The notes under the pieces are model-generated. The model searched no databases. It worked only from the letters and a program-made list of their open reading frames with translations, and was not told the DNA's origin. The translations under genes and the position numbers were made by a program. A stretch of DNA of 64,000 bases from Calditrichota bacterium (lineage in GTDB: Bacteria; CLD3): the NCBI GenBank assembly GCA_008501735.1, contig QQUF01000040.1:124001-188000 (forward strand), given 5' to 3'. This document shows positions 8,482 to 16,139 of this stretch, in pieces. The stretch's first letter is position 1, and each line of letters opens with the position of its first letter.

Positions 8482-10098
8482 ATGGGATTATTAAAATTTA
8501 CATTTTGCTTTTTGGTAATTTTTTTTCAAAGTGCTTTCGCAGAAGAATCGTCAAAATTTAAAATTTTACAGACTCCTGAAAAAATTGCTCAAATTAGAAT
8601 TTGGGGCGATTTTGAAGATGGAAAGTCCAAAAAAGATGAAAATGGGAAATGGCTTTCGGGAATAAGAATTATTACTCCGATTGACAACATTGTTGTTGAT
8701 TCGAGAAGTGGAGTTTATGGCAGAGAAACAAAACCCGGTGAGGTTTTTGTTTACGTCTCACCTTATGAAACGGCTTTGACAATTTATGCAAGTGGGCACG
8801 AACCTTTAAAAATTATTCTTAGAGAACAAGGAATTAGGCTAAAAGAATCTGAGGCTTGGGAAATCAAATTGAAAACCAACTCCACCAAAAAAATATCCGA
8901 TGAAAAGGGGAATTTCATTCTTGATTCCAAACCGACAGGAGCAACAATCACGATTGACGGATTTCCAACTTTTAGCGAAAAAACTCCTTTTACTTTCAAA
9001 AATTGGATTGCACAACCTTACAAAATTAAAATGGAACTTGAAGGCAATGAAGATTACCAAATTCTGGAAAGTGTAATTCTGATTGAAGGAAATCAAACTT
9101 TAGAAAACACTTACTCACTTGAGCCTGCATTTGGCTTTGTGAAATTTAGTGCAGAAAATGGTGCAAAATTCATTCTTGACCAAGAGGAAGTCGGAACAAC
9201 AACTTACTCAGGAAAAGTCGGAATCGGCGAGCACAGTTTGACAATTAAAAAAGAGTGGTACAGAACTTTAGACACTCTTTTTACAATTGAAGGCGGAGAA
9301 AATCTAGAAAGAGATTTCAAACTTGAACCAACTTTTGGGAATATCGAAATTGTAACAAACGAAGGTGCAGAAATCTACCTTGACGGAGAATTAGTTGGAA
9401 AAGGAAGTTATTCAGGAAAAGTGAAAATTGGTGAGCATAATTTGAAAATCGGCTCAGGCAAAAAATTCAACTACCATTTGGAAACTTTTCAAATCTCAGC
9501 TTTAGAGAACAAAAGAATCAATCGTTTGGTTAATGCAAAAACAGGTAGGCTTTTGGCAAGTTCACTTCCGACAGAAGCAGAATTGTTTTTGAATGGAGAA
9601 CTAAGAGGAAATACGATTAACGAAGAATTGACAGTTGGAATTTACAACTTAAAATCCCAACTTTTTCCTCGTTACATCACTCAAGAACAAACTGTAACGA
9701 TTGAAGAAGGCAAGACTTCAAAAGTAATTTTCAAACTTACTTCTCAAAGCAAATCTTTAACACAAAATTTTGACAAATGGAAATCAAGACGAAATATTTT
9801 TCTCTATTCTTCACTTGCATTTTTGGCTTCGGGAGTTTCGAGCCAATTCCTAAATAATTCGGCAGTTAACGACTACAAAACAGCAACTTCAACTTCTGCT
9901 GTGAATTCTTCAAAAGACAGTGCTGACAGGTGGAAAATGATTTCTCTCGGAACTTACGCTGTTGGCGGAGTCTTGAGCCTTGCAACAATTTATTCTTTCT
10001 TCAAAGAACAAAGTTATAAAAATGAGCTGAATAGTTTTAGTCTGAATTTTGTTCCGTCGAATGATAAATTTGCTGTTGAGTTTAGAATTTGGAATTAA
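8482..10098 (+). CDS. Exported protein with four PEGA-type repeats and two C-terminal membrane helices
   Basis: The reading frame can be extended to 8419 inside the previous gene, but the ATG at 8482 begins a proper signal peptide (MGLLKFTFCFLVIFFQSAFA). The mature protein has an N-terminal beta-rich region, then about four PEGA-like repeats of roughly 65-70 aa with G-A-x-I-x-L-D-G-E-L-V-G-type cores, and two hydrophobic segments near the end (NIFLYSSLAFLASGV; LGTYAVGGVLSLATI). PEGA domains are extracytoplasmic beta modules associated with S-layer or peptidoglycan-proximal proteins. It probably works at the envelope with the neighbouring LPP20-like and FN3/WD40 proteins. Confidence 0.75.
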   Translation: MGLLKFTFCFLVIFFQSAFAEESSKFKILQTPEKIAQIRIWGDFEDGKSKKDENGKWLSGIRIITPIDNIVVDSRSGVYGRETKPGEVFVYVSPYETALTIYASGHEPLKIILREQGIRLKESEAWEIKLKTNSTKKISDEKGNFILDSKPTGATITIDGFPTFSEKTPFTFKNWIAQPYKIKMELEGNEDYQILESVILIEGNQTLENTYSLEPAFGFVKFSAENGAKFILDQEEVGTTTYSGKVGIGEHSLTIKKEWYRTLDTLFTIEGGENLERDFKLEPTFGNIEIVTNEGAEIYLDGELVGKGSYSGKVKIGEHNLKIGSGKKFNYHLETFQISALENKRINRLVNAKTGRLLASSLPTEAELFLNGELRGNTINEELTVGIYNLKSQLFPRYITQEQTVTIEEGKTSKVIFKLTSQSKSLTQNFDKWKSRRNIFLYSSLAFLASGVSSQFLNNSAVNDYKTATSTSAVNSSKDSADRWKMISLGTYAVGGVLSLATIYSFFKEQSYKNELNSFSLNFVPSNDKFAVEFRIWN

Positions 10099-10143
10099 AT
10101 CGTTCTAAGCAGAAACATTTGAATGAGAGAAATTACTTTTCTC

Positions 10144-10614
10144 CTAATTTTTTGATTCAACAAAATTCTTTAACTTTATAAAATCTTTTTCTTGCCGTTT
10201 TTGCATTTCATTTTTCATTAAAGGAAGCAAAAGTTTCCAAAGAAGATTATTTCCTTTTGCTTGAACTCTACTCAAAACTTCCGTTTGCGTGGCAAGTCTT
10301 CTAAATCGAATTTTGTTTTCACTTGAAAAAGAATCGTGGTGCATTCTAAAGGAAAATTCTTCGTTTTCTTTAATTCCTGTTACTTCTTCAATGAAAAAAA
10401 TCTCTTTTCCATCTTCTTCAAAAGTGATTCTGTACTTACTTCCAACTTTTCCTTCTGCTCCGTGTAAGGTTTCGATTCCGCGAAAACCTGTTAGCCATTT
10501 ATTCATATTTTCAAAATTCATAAATTCAGAGTAAACAGTTTCAAGGGGTTTGTTGATTTTTACTTTTACTTCAAATTCAGGCATAATTTTTTGTCTTTCA
10601 AAGTTAAATTGCAT
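10144..10614 (-). CDS. SRPBCC (START/Bet v 1-like) family protein
   Basis: A 156-aa protein of the SRPBCC superfamily: the opening MPEFEVKVKINKPLETVYSEF, the LTGFRGIE and GSKYRITFEEDGKE strands and the long C-terminal helix (LLPLMKNEMQKRQEKDFIKLKNFVE) match polyketide-cyclase/AHSA1-like members. These bind small hydrophobic ligands; the ligand here is unknown. The annotated start overlaps the DUF1761 gene by 11 bp; an internal ATG at 10584 would give the canonical domain start and may be the true one. It is co-transcribed with DUF1761, behind an operator-like palindrome. Confidence 0.8.
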   Translation of the reverse strand: MQFNFERQKIMPEFEVKVKINKPLETVYSEFMNFENMNKWLTGFRGIETLHGAEGKVGSKYRITFEEDGKEIFFIEEVTGIKENEEFSFRMHHDSFSSENKIRFRRLATQTEVLSRVQAKGNNLLWKLLLPLMKNEMQKRQEKDFIKLKNFVESKN

Positions 10615-11023
10615 ACCTTTTCCAAGTAGAAAGCAAGATTCCTGTTAGAATTAAATTCACTAAAATGTATCCCGAATTAATCAAAGACAAAGCAAAAGGT
10701 TTGAGTGAAAACATATCAACTACAGCAATTTGTCCGACAACAAAAGCTAACCAAAAGAAGAACGAAAGTTTGATTCCATCAAGAACGTTTTCAGTTTTCA
10801 ATTCCTTAAAGAGCCAAGCAATTAAGTAACAGACAAAAATTGAAACCAAAAATGAAGCGATGAAAGGAATAGAGCTTGGATTCGCAAAATCCTCTTCTTT
10901 AAGAACTGAAAGTTCCATCCATTTCTCGCCAAAAAGCAACTCTGAAAACCAAAGTGCAGGAATTACTTGCTGTAAAATGATACAAATCCAAACAGCAAAA
11001 TGATTTATTTTAAGTTTTTGCAT
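10604..11023 (-). CDS. DUF1761-type four-helix membrane protein
   Basis: A 139-aa integral membrane protein with four hydrophobic helices. The pattern FAVWICIILQQVIPALWFSELLFGEKWMEL followed by PFIASFLVSIFVCYLIAWLF is characteristic of the DUF1761 family, whose function is unknown. It overlaps the start of the downstream SRPBCC gene, so the two form an operon. A perfect palindrome 34 bp upstream of its start codon (11057-11073) is well placed to be a repressor site. Confidence 0.8.
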   Translation of the reverse strand: MQKLKINHFAVWICIILQQVIPALWFSELLFGEKWMELSVLKEEDFANPSSIPFIASFLVSIFVCYLIAWLFKELKTENVLDGIKLSFFFWLAFVVGQIAVVDMFSLKPFALSLINSGYILVNLILTGILLSTWKRYAI

Positions 11024-11056
11024 AGCATTCTCTAATGAATAATTTTTAATTATAAA

Positions 11057-11073
11057 TGACTAATAATTAGTCA
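11057..11073. promoter_or_regulatory. Operator-like palindrome upstream of DUF1761
   Basis: TGACTAAT-A-ATTAGTCA, 8-bp perfect arms around one base, ends 34 bp before the start codon of the minus-strand DUF1761-SRPBCC operon. A related palindrome lies at 11179-11194. Size and symmetry fit a TetR- or MarR-type dimer site; no such regulator is in the window. Confidence 0.5.
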
Positions 11074-11102
11074 AGCAGAATTGTTTGACACTTTTAAAAT
11101 TA

Positions 11103-11157
11103 GGATTGCGGACTTTAGTCCTTTAGTGCCTCAGAAACGGACTAAAGTCCGCAATCC
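11103..11157. repeat. REP-like palindromic element (19-bp perfect arms)
   Basis: The arms at 11103-11121 and 11139-11157 are exact reverse complements (core GCGGACTTTAGTCC) around a 17-nt loop. It is much more GC-rich than the surrounding intergenic DNA, has no U-tract, and lies in a 262-bp gap upstream of a minus-strand operon. It looks like a dispersed extragenic palindrome of the REP class rather than a terminator. Confidence 0.65.
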
Positions 11158-11178
11158 CGTTTTATCAAATAAATGTGC

Positions 11179-11194
11179 TTGACTACTTAGTCAA
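11179..11194. promoter_or_regulatory. Second operator-like palindrome, TTGACTA-CT-TAGTCAA
   Basis: Perfect 7-bp arms around CT. It shares the TGACTA/TAGTCA half-sites with the palindrome at 11057-11073; the two flank the REP-like hairpin. It lies between the DinB gene end (11286) and the DUF1761 operon start. Confidence 0.45.
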
Positions 11195-11285
11195 CTCTGT
11201 TTAACGGTAATCTTTACAATTTTAGTTTTGTATAAAGTCATTAGATTTTACCACAAAACCAAAAATTCTTAATTCTTAATTGAAT

Positions 11286-11756
11286 TTAAGCGTAAGGCAT
11301 TTTGGGTTCTTTGCCGAGAAGTCTTGAGTAAACTGCTAATGAACCTCTGTGGTGAGAAGTGTGTTCCTCGATTCCACCGATTGCAGAATTTCTTGGACAT
11401 CCGCCCATAACTGGATTATCAACAATTGGCAAATTTAATTCTTCTTCAGTTGAATTTTCAATTTTAGAAATTGCACTCTCATAAGATTCGTCTAACCATT
11501 TTCGTGCTTCTGAAACAGTTTGGATTTTGCCAATTTGAGTAAAGTGTTTTTCAAAGTTCATATCAAAACCGTTAGGGCTAAAAGCTCCTTCCATAAACCA
11601 GTCAAATGTTTGTGCGACGTGAGCGATTTGTTGTGCAGTTGTGAGCATTCCATCTTTAGGGCTAAAATTAGAGTCCTCATCAGTTAAACAGTCTGTGCTT
11701 CTATCAAAAAACATTTTTGTTACTTTGAGTTTTGTAATTAATCGTTCTTTGTCCAT
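11286..11756 (-). CDS. DinB-family putative metal-dependent protein
   Basis: The frame opens further upstream (11795) but the ATG at 11756, behind an AAGGT ribosome site, gives the usual family start (MDKERLITKLKVTKMFFDRS). The 156-aa product is a four-helix DinB/YfiT-like protein. The expected metal-binding histidines are in IAHVAQTFDWF and in the late EEHTSHHRGSLAVYSRLLG segment (H-x3-H), the DinB hallmark. Some relatives are thiol transferases using bacillithiol or similar thiols, and a BshB1-like deacetylase is encoded at 18.9 kb, so a bacillithiol-S-transferase role is possible but unproven. It is not DNA polymerase IV, which shares the old name. It follows a TPR-like gene by 20 bp. Confidence 0.82.
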   Translation of the reverse strand: MDKERLITKLKVTKMFFDRSTDCLTDEDSNFSPKDGMLTTAQQIAHVAQTFDWFMEGAFSPNGFDMNFEKHFTQIGKIQTVSEARKWLDESYESAISKIENSTEEELNLPIVDNPVMGGCPRNSAIGGIEEHTSHHRGSLAVYSRLLGKEPKMPYA

Positions 11757-11776
11757 TTTTCTACCTTTCTTTAAAA

Positions 11777-12253
11777 TTATTTCATTCCAAACCAAGGTTC
11801 TGATTTTAAATCTTGGTCAAACCATTTTTTATCTTCTTCACCTGCGATTTTTTCGCCAGCTTCTTCTGCAAGTTTGTGATTTCTTTCAAATTCTTCTCTG
11901 TTGCCAGCCAAAGCATTTGCTCTTGCTAAAGCTTCGTAGTTGTAAGCCAAATCAAAGTCTTTTAAGTCGAGCTCAGTTGTTCTTTTATTGCATCTTTGTG
12001 CGTGATAAAGTGCAGACTCTGTTCTTTCCAAAACCGTGTAAACTCTTGCAATTAACCAATCACCTCTTTGGAAATTTAAAGGTTTTCCAATTTGCAACCA
12101 GTGGAACATTGAAGCGTGAGCAGAGCTAATCATTGTCTCGTCGTCTGTTCTACTTCTGTCTTTTTTGCCAAGAAGGCTCCAAGTTAAGCCATTTAATTTT
12201 ACAGCAAAATGTTTGTGTGCTTCTTCGATTGACATCAATTTTTCTTCCGACAT
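11777..12253 (-). CDS. Conserved TPR-like helical protein, function unknown
   Basis: A 158-aa cytoplasmic, helix-rich protein. It contains HASMFHWLQIGKPLNFQRGDWL followed by paired helices (VYTVLERTESALYHAQRC; NYEALARANALAGN) resembling degenerate tetratricopeptide repeats, and a charged tail ending EPWFGMK. I recall similar stand-alone proteins in diverse bacteria without assigned function. It lies 7 bp after the tag gene and 20 bp before the DinB gene, so the three are probably one transcript. A GAGG ribosome site precedes the ATG. Confidence 0.65.
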   Translation of the reverse strand: MSEEKLMSIEEAHKHFAVKLNGLTWSLLGKKDRSRTDDETMISSAHASMFHWLQIGKPLNFQRGDWLIARVYTVLERTESALYHAQRCNKRTTELDLKDFDLAYNYEALARANALAGNREEFERNHKLAEEAGEKIAGEEDKKWFDQDLKSEPWFGMK

Positions 12254-12260
12254 TCTTACC

Positions 12261-12824
12261 TCAAAATTTTAATTCTTTGTATCTAAAACAATCAGTTGTG
12301 TGGTCATTTACCATTCCTGCACTTTGCATATAAGCGTAACAAATCGTCGAACCTACAAAACTAAATCCTCGTTTCTTTAAGTCTTTACTCATTGAATCGG
12401 ATTCCTTGGAAGTTGCAGGAACTTCTTGCCTACTTTTCCAATCATTTTGAATAGTTTGAAAATTAACAAATTGCCAAATGTATTTGTCAAAACTTTCAAA
12501 TTCTTTTTGGACTTTCAAAAAAGCCTTAGCATTTTTGATTGCAGAATTGATTTTTAATTTATTACGAATAATCCCTGAGTCTTGGAGTAATGAAGCAATT
12601 TTATTATCATCGTAAAGAGAGATTTTCTCAGGTTCGAAATTATCAAAAGCCTTTCGGTAATTTTCTCTTTTTCGCAAAATTGTAATCCAACTAAGTCCTG
12701 CTTGAGCTCCGTCGAGAACTAAAAACTCAAAATGAGTTCTGTCGTCGTGAAGTGGAACTCCCCATTCTTTGTCGTGATAATCAATTTCAATTTGGTCATT
12801 TATTACCCAACCACAACGATTCAT
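12261..12824 (-). CDS. tag: DNA-3-methyladenine glycosylase I
   Basis: A 187-aa protein aligning throughout with Escherichia coli Tag. The structural zinc ligands are all present at the same numbering: Cys4, His17, His175 and Cys179 (NDHTTDC). The signatures YHDKEWGVPLHDD, DGAQAGLSWITILRKRENYRKAFDNF and KRGFSFVGSTICYAYMQS are diagnostic. It removes 3-methyladenine from alkylated DNA, starting base-excision repair. Length is normal. It heads a short minus-strand operon with a TPR-like protein and a DinB-family protein. Confidence 0.96.
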   Translation of the reverse strand: MNRCGWVINDQIEIDYHDKEWGVPLHDDRTHFEFLVLDGAQAGLSWITILRKRENYRKAFDNFEPEKISLYDDNKIASLLQDSGIIRNKLKINSAIKNAKAFLKVQKEFESFDKYIWQFVNFQTIQNDWKSRQEVPATSKESDSMSKDLKKRGFSFVGSTICYAYMQSAGMVNDHTTDCFRYKELKF

Positions 12825-12845
12825 TTCTTTCCTATAAAATAAAAA

Positions 12846-12869
12846 GAAGGCAAGTAAAACCTCGCCTTC
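12846..12869 (-). terminator. Terminator after the VOC gene
   Basis: A 9-bp stem with one mismatch (GAAGGCaAG / CTcGCCTTC) and a 6-nt loop, 15 bp past the minus-strand VOC stop codon, followed on the minus strand by TTTTTATTTT. It separates the VOC gene from tag. Confidence 0.75.
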
Positions 12870-12883
12870 AGAATTTCAAATAT

Positions 12884-13231
12884 TTATTGTTGTGGAGATG
12901 TATAAAGCCCCATAACGTTTCCTTCGCTGTCATTAAAATGAGCAAAAGAACCGTGTTCATCAGAAATCTTTGTTTTAGGAACAATAGTTTTTCCACCTTT
13001 GCCACCAATGACTTTTAAGGTTGCGTCAATGTCTTCAACTTGAATGTAAACAATTGGACCACCAGCTTTTACTTCTTCTACTTTTGACAAACCTCCACCG
13101 ATTCCGTCTGTTTCGAAGGTAGCATAATTTTCGTCCATAGGGTGAAATTCCCAACCGAAAATTTCATTGTAGAAAGCTTTTGCTCTTTCCATATTTGTTG
13201 CCGAAAATTCAGCGTAACAGAGACCATTCAT
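12884..13231 (-). CDS. VOC (glyoxalase/bleomycin-resistance) family protein
   Basis: A 115-aa single-module VOC protein: MNGLCYAEFSATNMERAKAFYNEIFGW at the start, a GGGLSKVE loop, and a C-terminal FAHFNDSEGNVMGLY strand containing the metal-ligand-like glutamate region. It belongs to the COG3324-type lactoylglutathione-lyase-like group; such proteins bind small metabolites or act as isomerases/dioxygenases, and the substrate is not predictable. It is monocistronic: a terminator follows it and a 261-bp intergenic region precedes it. Confidence 0.88.
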   Translation of the reverse strand: MNGLCYAEFSATNMERAKAFYNEIFGWEFHPMDENYATFETDGIGGGLSKVEEVKAGGPIVYIQVEDIDATLKVIGGKGGKTIVPKTKISDEHGSFAHFNDSEGNVMGLYTSPQQ

Positions 13232-13492
13232 TTTTACCTCTTCATTTTTTTGTTAAAGTTAGGGTGAATTATTTTAATACTTTTTCAATTTAAGAAATGG
13301 AATTGACAACTGTATGTCAGTCAAAAAACTCTATTTTCACTTTTTTATATTTTTAGCATTTAAAATATTTAGAATTAAGTTTTTCAAACTAAAAATCACT
13401 TGCAAAGAGGAGTTTTACTTGTTTAATTTGCAAAAATTAACTTGAAAAGTTGTTAATAAAAAAATGTTTGTTACAGGGATTTTACAAAGAAT

Positions 13493-14758
13493 ATGAATGA
13501 AGAAAAATTAAAGCAGATTCGAAGTTTTCAAATAAGGCACGGAATAATTTCACGTTCTCCATTAGTTGCTAAAATCATTGGCACAATCTTAGAAATTGCA
13601 GAAACAGATATTTCAGTTTTGATTACAGGTGAAAGTGGGACAGGAAAAGAAGTTTTTGCTCAAGCCTTACACAACGCAAGTAAAAGAAAGAACAATAAAA
13701 TAATCGCTGTAAACTGTGCTGCAATTCCTGAAAGCATTTTGGAAAGTGAACTTTTTGGACACGAAAAAGGTTCTTTCACAGGAGCTCAAGCACAACGAAA
13801 AGGTTATTTTGAAATGGCTGACGGTGGGACGATTTTTCTTGATGAAATTGGAGAAATGCCTCTTTCGGTTCAAGTTAAATTTCTGCGTGTTCTTGAAACA
13901 AAAGAAATTATGCGTGTAGGTTCGGAACAGTCTGTAAAAATTGATGTTAGAATCGTGGCAGCCACTAACATTCCGTTGGAAAAAGCTGTTGCAAAAGGTA
14001 AATTTCGCGAAGATTTATTTTACCGCCTGAACACAATTCGGCTCAAACTTCCACCACTAAGACATCGTAAAGAAGACATTCCGTTACTTGCAGATTTTTT
14101 CATAAATTCTTTCGCAAAGCAAAACGACATTGATTTTACAGGAATGACAAAGGAGGCTTATTTAGCTTTGATGGAATACGGTTGGCAAGGAAATGTTCGC
14201 GAACTCAAGAATGTTTTGGAAAGCGTTACAGTCTTGGAAAGGAATAATCTTGTTACTCCCGAAATCGTCAGAAATTATTTACCAAAAGATAAAATCTTTA
14301 GTCAAAATGCAAACTTGCCTGTACACACAGGAAAATCTCCAGAACAAGCAGAACGTGAAATAATTTACAGAATGTTACTTTCTTTACGTTCGGAGATTGC
14401 AGAAATCAAAAGTTTAGTTCTAAAAAAAGAAAGTGTAATTTCGCAAGAAGGGGATTTCTCAACGGCAATTGTTCCTTTTAGTAACTTATCGAATTTGCCT
14501 GAAATTAATCTTCCTGTTGCAACACCTTCTGAAAATCGCACAAAAGAGGAAGAAATCTCAAGACTTCAAGATTTATCTAATTTTAGTGTAATCAGTGATG
14601 CAGAAGATGTTAGACCAATTGATGAATTAATTAAAGATGAAATTTATAAAGCACTAAGAATCACAAATCAAAACAGGCGAAAAGCGTCGAAAATGTTAGG
14701 GATTTCGGAGCGAACACTTTACAGAAAAATTGATGAATACGAGAAAAATGACAAATAA
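13493..14758 (+). CDS. Orphan sigma-54-dependent activator (AAA+ plus Fis-type HTH, no receiver)
   Basis: A 421-aa bacterial enhancer-binding protein. There are only about 15 residues before the AAA+ core. Walker A is GESGTGKE, the sigma-54 contact loop reads GSFTGA instead of the usual GAFTGA, Walker B is GGTIFLDEIGEM, and WQGNVRELKN (sensor II region) is intact. A Ser/Pro-rich linker of about 110 residues separates this from a C-terminal Fis-type helix-turn-helix (NRRKASKMLGISERTLYRKI). With no receiver, PAS or GAF domain it is probably controlled by expression or a partner protein. The lptE-like gene overlaps its 3' end, an order seen in other Bacteroidota. It needs RpoN, which is outside the window. 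Confidence 0.92.
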   Translation: MNEEKLKQIRSFQIRHGIISRSPLVAKIIGTILEIAETDISVLITGESGTGKEVFAQALHNASKRKNNKIIAVNCAAIPESILESELFGHEKGSFTGAQAQRKGYFEMADGGTIFLDEIGEMPLSVQVKFLRVLETKEIMRVGSEQSVKIDVRIVAATNIPLEKAVAKGKFREDLFYRLNTIRLKLPPLRHRKEDIPLLADFFINSFAKQNDIDFTGMTKEAYLALMEYGWQGNVRELKNVLESVTVLERNNLVTPEIVRNYLPKDKIFSQNANLPVHTGKSPEQAEREIIYRMLLSLRSEIAEIKSLVLKKESVISQEGDFSTAIVPFSNLSNLPEINLPVATPSENRTKEEEISRLQDLSNFSVISDAEDVRPIDELIKDEIYKALRITNQNRRKASKMLGISERTLYRKIDEYEKNDK

Positions 14759-15263
14759 AAACTTTAATTCAAATCTTAGAATTAAACTGCTAATTTCACT
14801 TTCTTTTCTAATTCTTAGCGGTTGCTTTTCTTACAGTTTCAAAGGTTCTGGTCTTCCCGGAGTCGAGACAATTCACATTGAATTTTTTCAAGACAGAACA
14901 AACGAACCCGAACTTGGAGTTGATTTAAGCAATTCCTTAATCAACAAATTTCAAGGCGATAACACACTAAAAGTTGTAAATGAAGAAGACGCACAAGTCA
15001 AACTTGCTGGAGTTGTTTCTTCAATTAGCGATGCACCTTTTACGTTCGACGAATCAGAAGTTGTAACTTCTTACAAAGTAACAGTCAACGTTGAAGCAAC
15101 TTTGACGGATATTTTTCAGGAAAAAGTAATGTGGCGACAGGGTTTCGCCGAATTTGGAACTTACACAGCAGCAAGTGGTAATTCGGGAAGAGAGTCAGCA
15201 ATTAATGAAGCAATTACGAAAACAACAGACTTAATTTTTTCACAAACTTTTTCAGGTTGGTAA
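14748..15263 (+). CDS. lptE: LptE-family LPS-assembly lipoprotein
   Basis: The start at 14748 (ATG overlapping the upstream TAA) is preferred to 14730 because it yields a normal lipoprotein signal ending in the lipobox LSGC. The mature part opens CFSYSFKGSGLPGVETIHIEFF, the characteristic Bacteroidota LptE beginning, and continues with the alpha/beta sandwich (NEPELGVDLSNSLINKF; DAQVKLAGVVSSI). LptE plugs the LptD barrel that inserts lipopolysaccharide into the outer membrane. It is translationally coupled to the sigma-54 activator and lies 4 bp before ridA. Confidence 0.88.
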   Translation: MTNKNFNSNLRIKLLISLSFLILSGCFSYSFKGSGLPGVETIHIEFFQDRTNEPELGVDLSNSLINKFQGDNTLKVVNEEDAQVKLAGVVSSISDAPFTFDESEVVTSYKVTVNVEATLTDIFQEKVMWRQGFAEFGTYTAASGNSGRESAINEAITKTTDLIFSQTFSGW

Positions 15264-15267
15264 AAAA

Positions 15268-15648
15268 ATGACAAAAAAAATATTTGAAACTTCAAAAGCA
15301 CCAAAACCGATTGGACCTTACAACCAAGCGACAGGTTTTGGAAATTTAATTTTTACTTGTGGAAACATTGCTCTTGATGCAGAAACAGGCGAAATGGAAA
15401 CAGGCGGAATTCAAGCCGAAGCAGAAAAATCAATCGAAAATATGAAAGCAATTCTTGAAGAATCGGGAAGCGATTTGAGCAAAGTTTTAAAGACAACGGT
15501 TTTTCTAAAAAATATGTCTGACTTTATTGCCTTTAACGAAATTTATGCAAAATATTTTTCTGAAAATTCACCTGCAAGAAGTGCTGTCGAAGTTGCAGCT
15601 TTACCAAAAAATGCATTAATTGAAATTGAGTGCATTGCTTACGTTTAG
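15268..15648 (+). CDS. ridA: RidA family enamine/imine deaminase
   Basis: A 126-aa YjgF/YER057c/UK114 protein of standard length. KPIGPYNQATGFGNLIFTCGNIALD, the KTTVFLKNMSDF strand, and the catalytic arginine and glutamate in PARSAVEVAALPKNALIEIECIAYV are all present. It hydrolyses reactive 2-aminoacrylate and related imines produced by PLP enzymes. It sits in a tight operon; a PLP-dependent ACC-deaminase-like enzyme two genes downstream could be a source of such intermediates. Confidence 0.96.
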   Translation: MTKKIFETSKAPKPIGPYNQATGFGNLIFTCGNIALDAETGEMETGGIQAEAEKSIENMKAILEESGSDLSKVLKTTVFLKNMSDFIAFNEIYAKYFSENSPARSAVEVAALPKNALIEIECIAYV

Positions 15649-16138
15649 GGTTCAAATTTTAGCTTTTTTGCTTTGTTGTTCAACAAGTCTTTTTGCACAA
15701 AAAAACAAAGTTGAGCCAATTCAGCCAAAACAAAAAAGTGGGAAAGCAGCACTTTGGAGAGGAATTGTTTTCCCTGGTTGGGGACAATTTTACAACGGCG
15801 GAAAGTGGAACAACTTAAAAGGATTGGTTGCAACAACCACAGAATTAACTTGTCTTTACTATGCTTTTCAAAGGAATGACAGACTCAAAGATTTGAAAAA
15901 ACGTTACGCAACGGCTTTTAAGGAAAGTTCAACTTCTTCTGAAACTCAAAGTCTTGCAAAAGATTACGAGGACTTACAACACGACAGAAACACAATGCTT
16001 TGGCTTTTTTCAGCGATTCACATAATTAGTTTTGGTGAAGCATTTGTTGAAGCCCATCTTTCAAATTTTGAATACAATTTTCAAATCAAAAATTTTGACA
16101 ACGACGTAAAAGGAATTTCGTTAAACTACGAATTTTAA
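15620..16138 (+). CDS. DUF5683-type envelope protein
   Basis: The reading frame overlaps the ridA 3' end and begins with TTG codons; the first is at 15620, but TTG at 15635 would give a tidier signal peptide (LTFRVQILAFLLCCSTSLFAQ). The mature protein contains WRGIVFPGWGQFYNGG, the signature of the DUF5683 family of Bacteroidota, then hydrophobic helices around LKGLVATTTELTCLYYAF and MLWLFSAIHIISF. Function unknown, probably an inner-membrane or envelope protein. It ends 1 bp before the next start codon, so it is part of the lptE-ridA transcript. Confidence 0.75.
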   Translation: MKLSALLTFRVQILAFLLCCSTSLFAQKNKVEPIQPKQKSGKAALWRGIVFPGWGQFYNGGKWNNLKGLVATTTELTCLYYAFQRNDRLKDLKKRYATAFKESSTSSETQSLAKDYEDLQHDRNTMLWLFSAIHIISFGEAFVEAHLSNFEYNFQIKNFDNDVKGISLNYEF

Positions 16139-16139
16139 A

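Noticed and set aside
8419-8482. Upstream start for the PEGA protein overlapping the WD40 lipoprotein gene
   Set aside because: The extra 21 residues are charged and would bury the signal peptide; the ATG at 8482 gives a normal one.
11286-11756. DinB name suggesting DNA polymerase IV
   Set aside because: The protein is a small four-helix DinB/YfiT-like protein with histidine ligands, not a Y-family polymerase.
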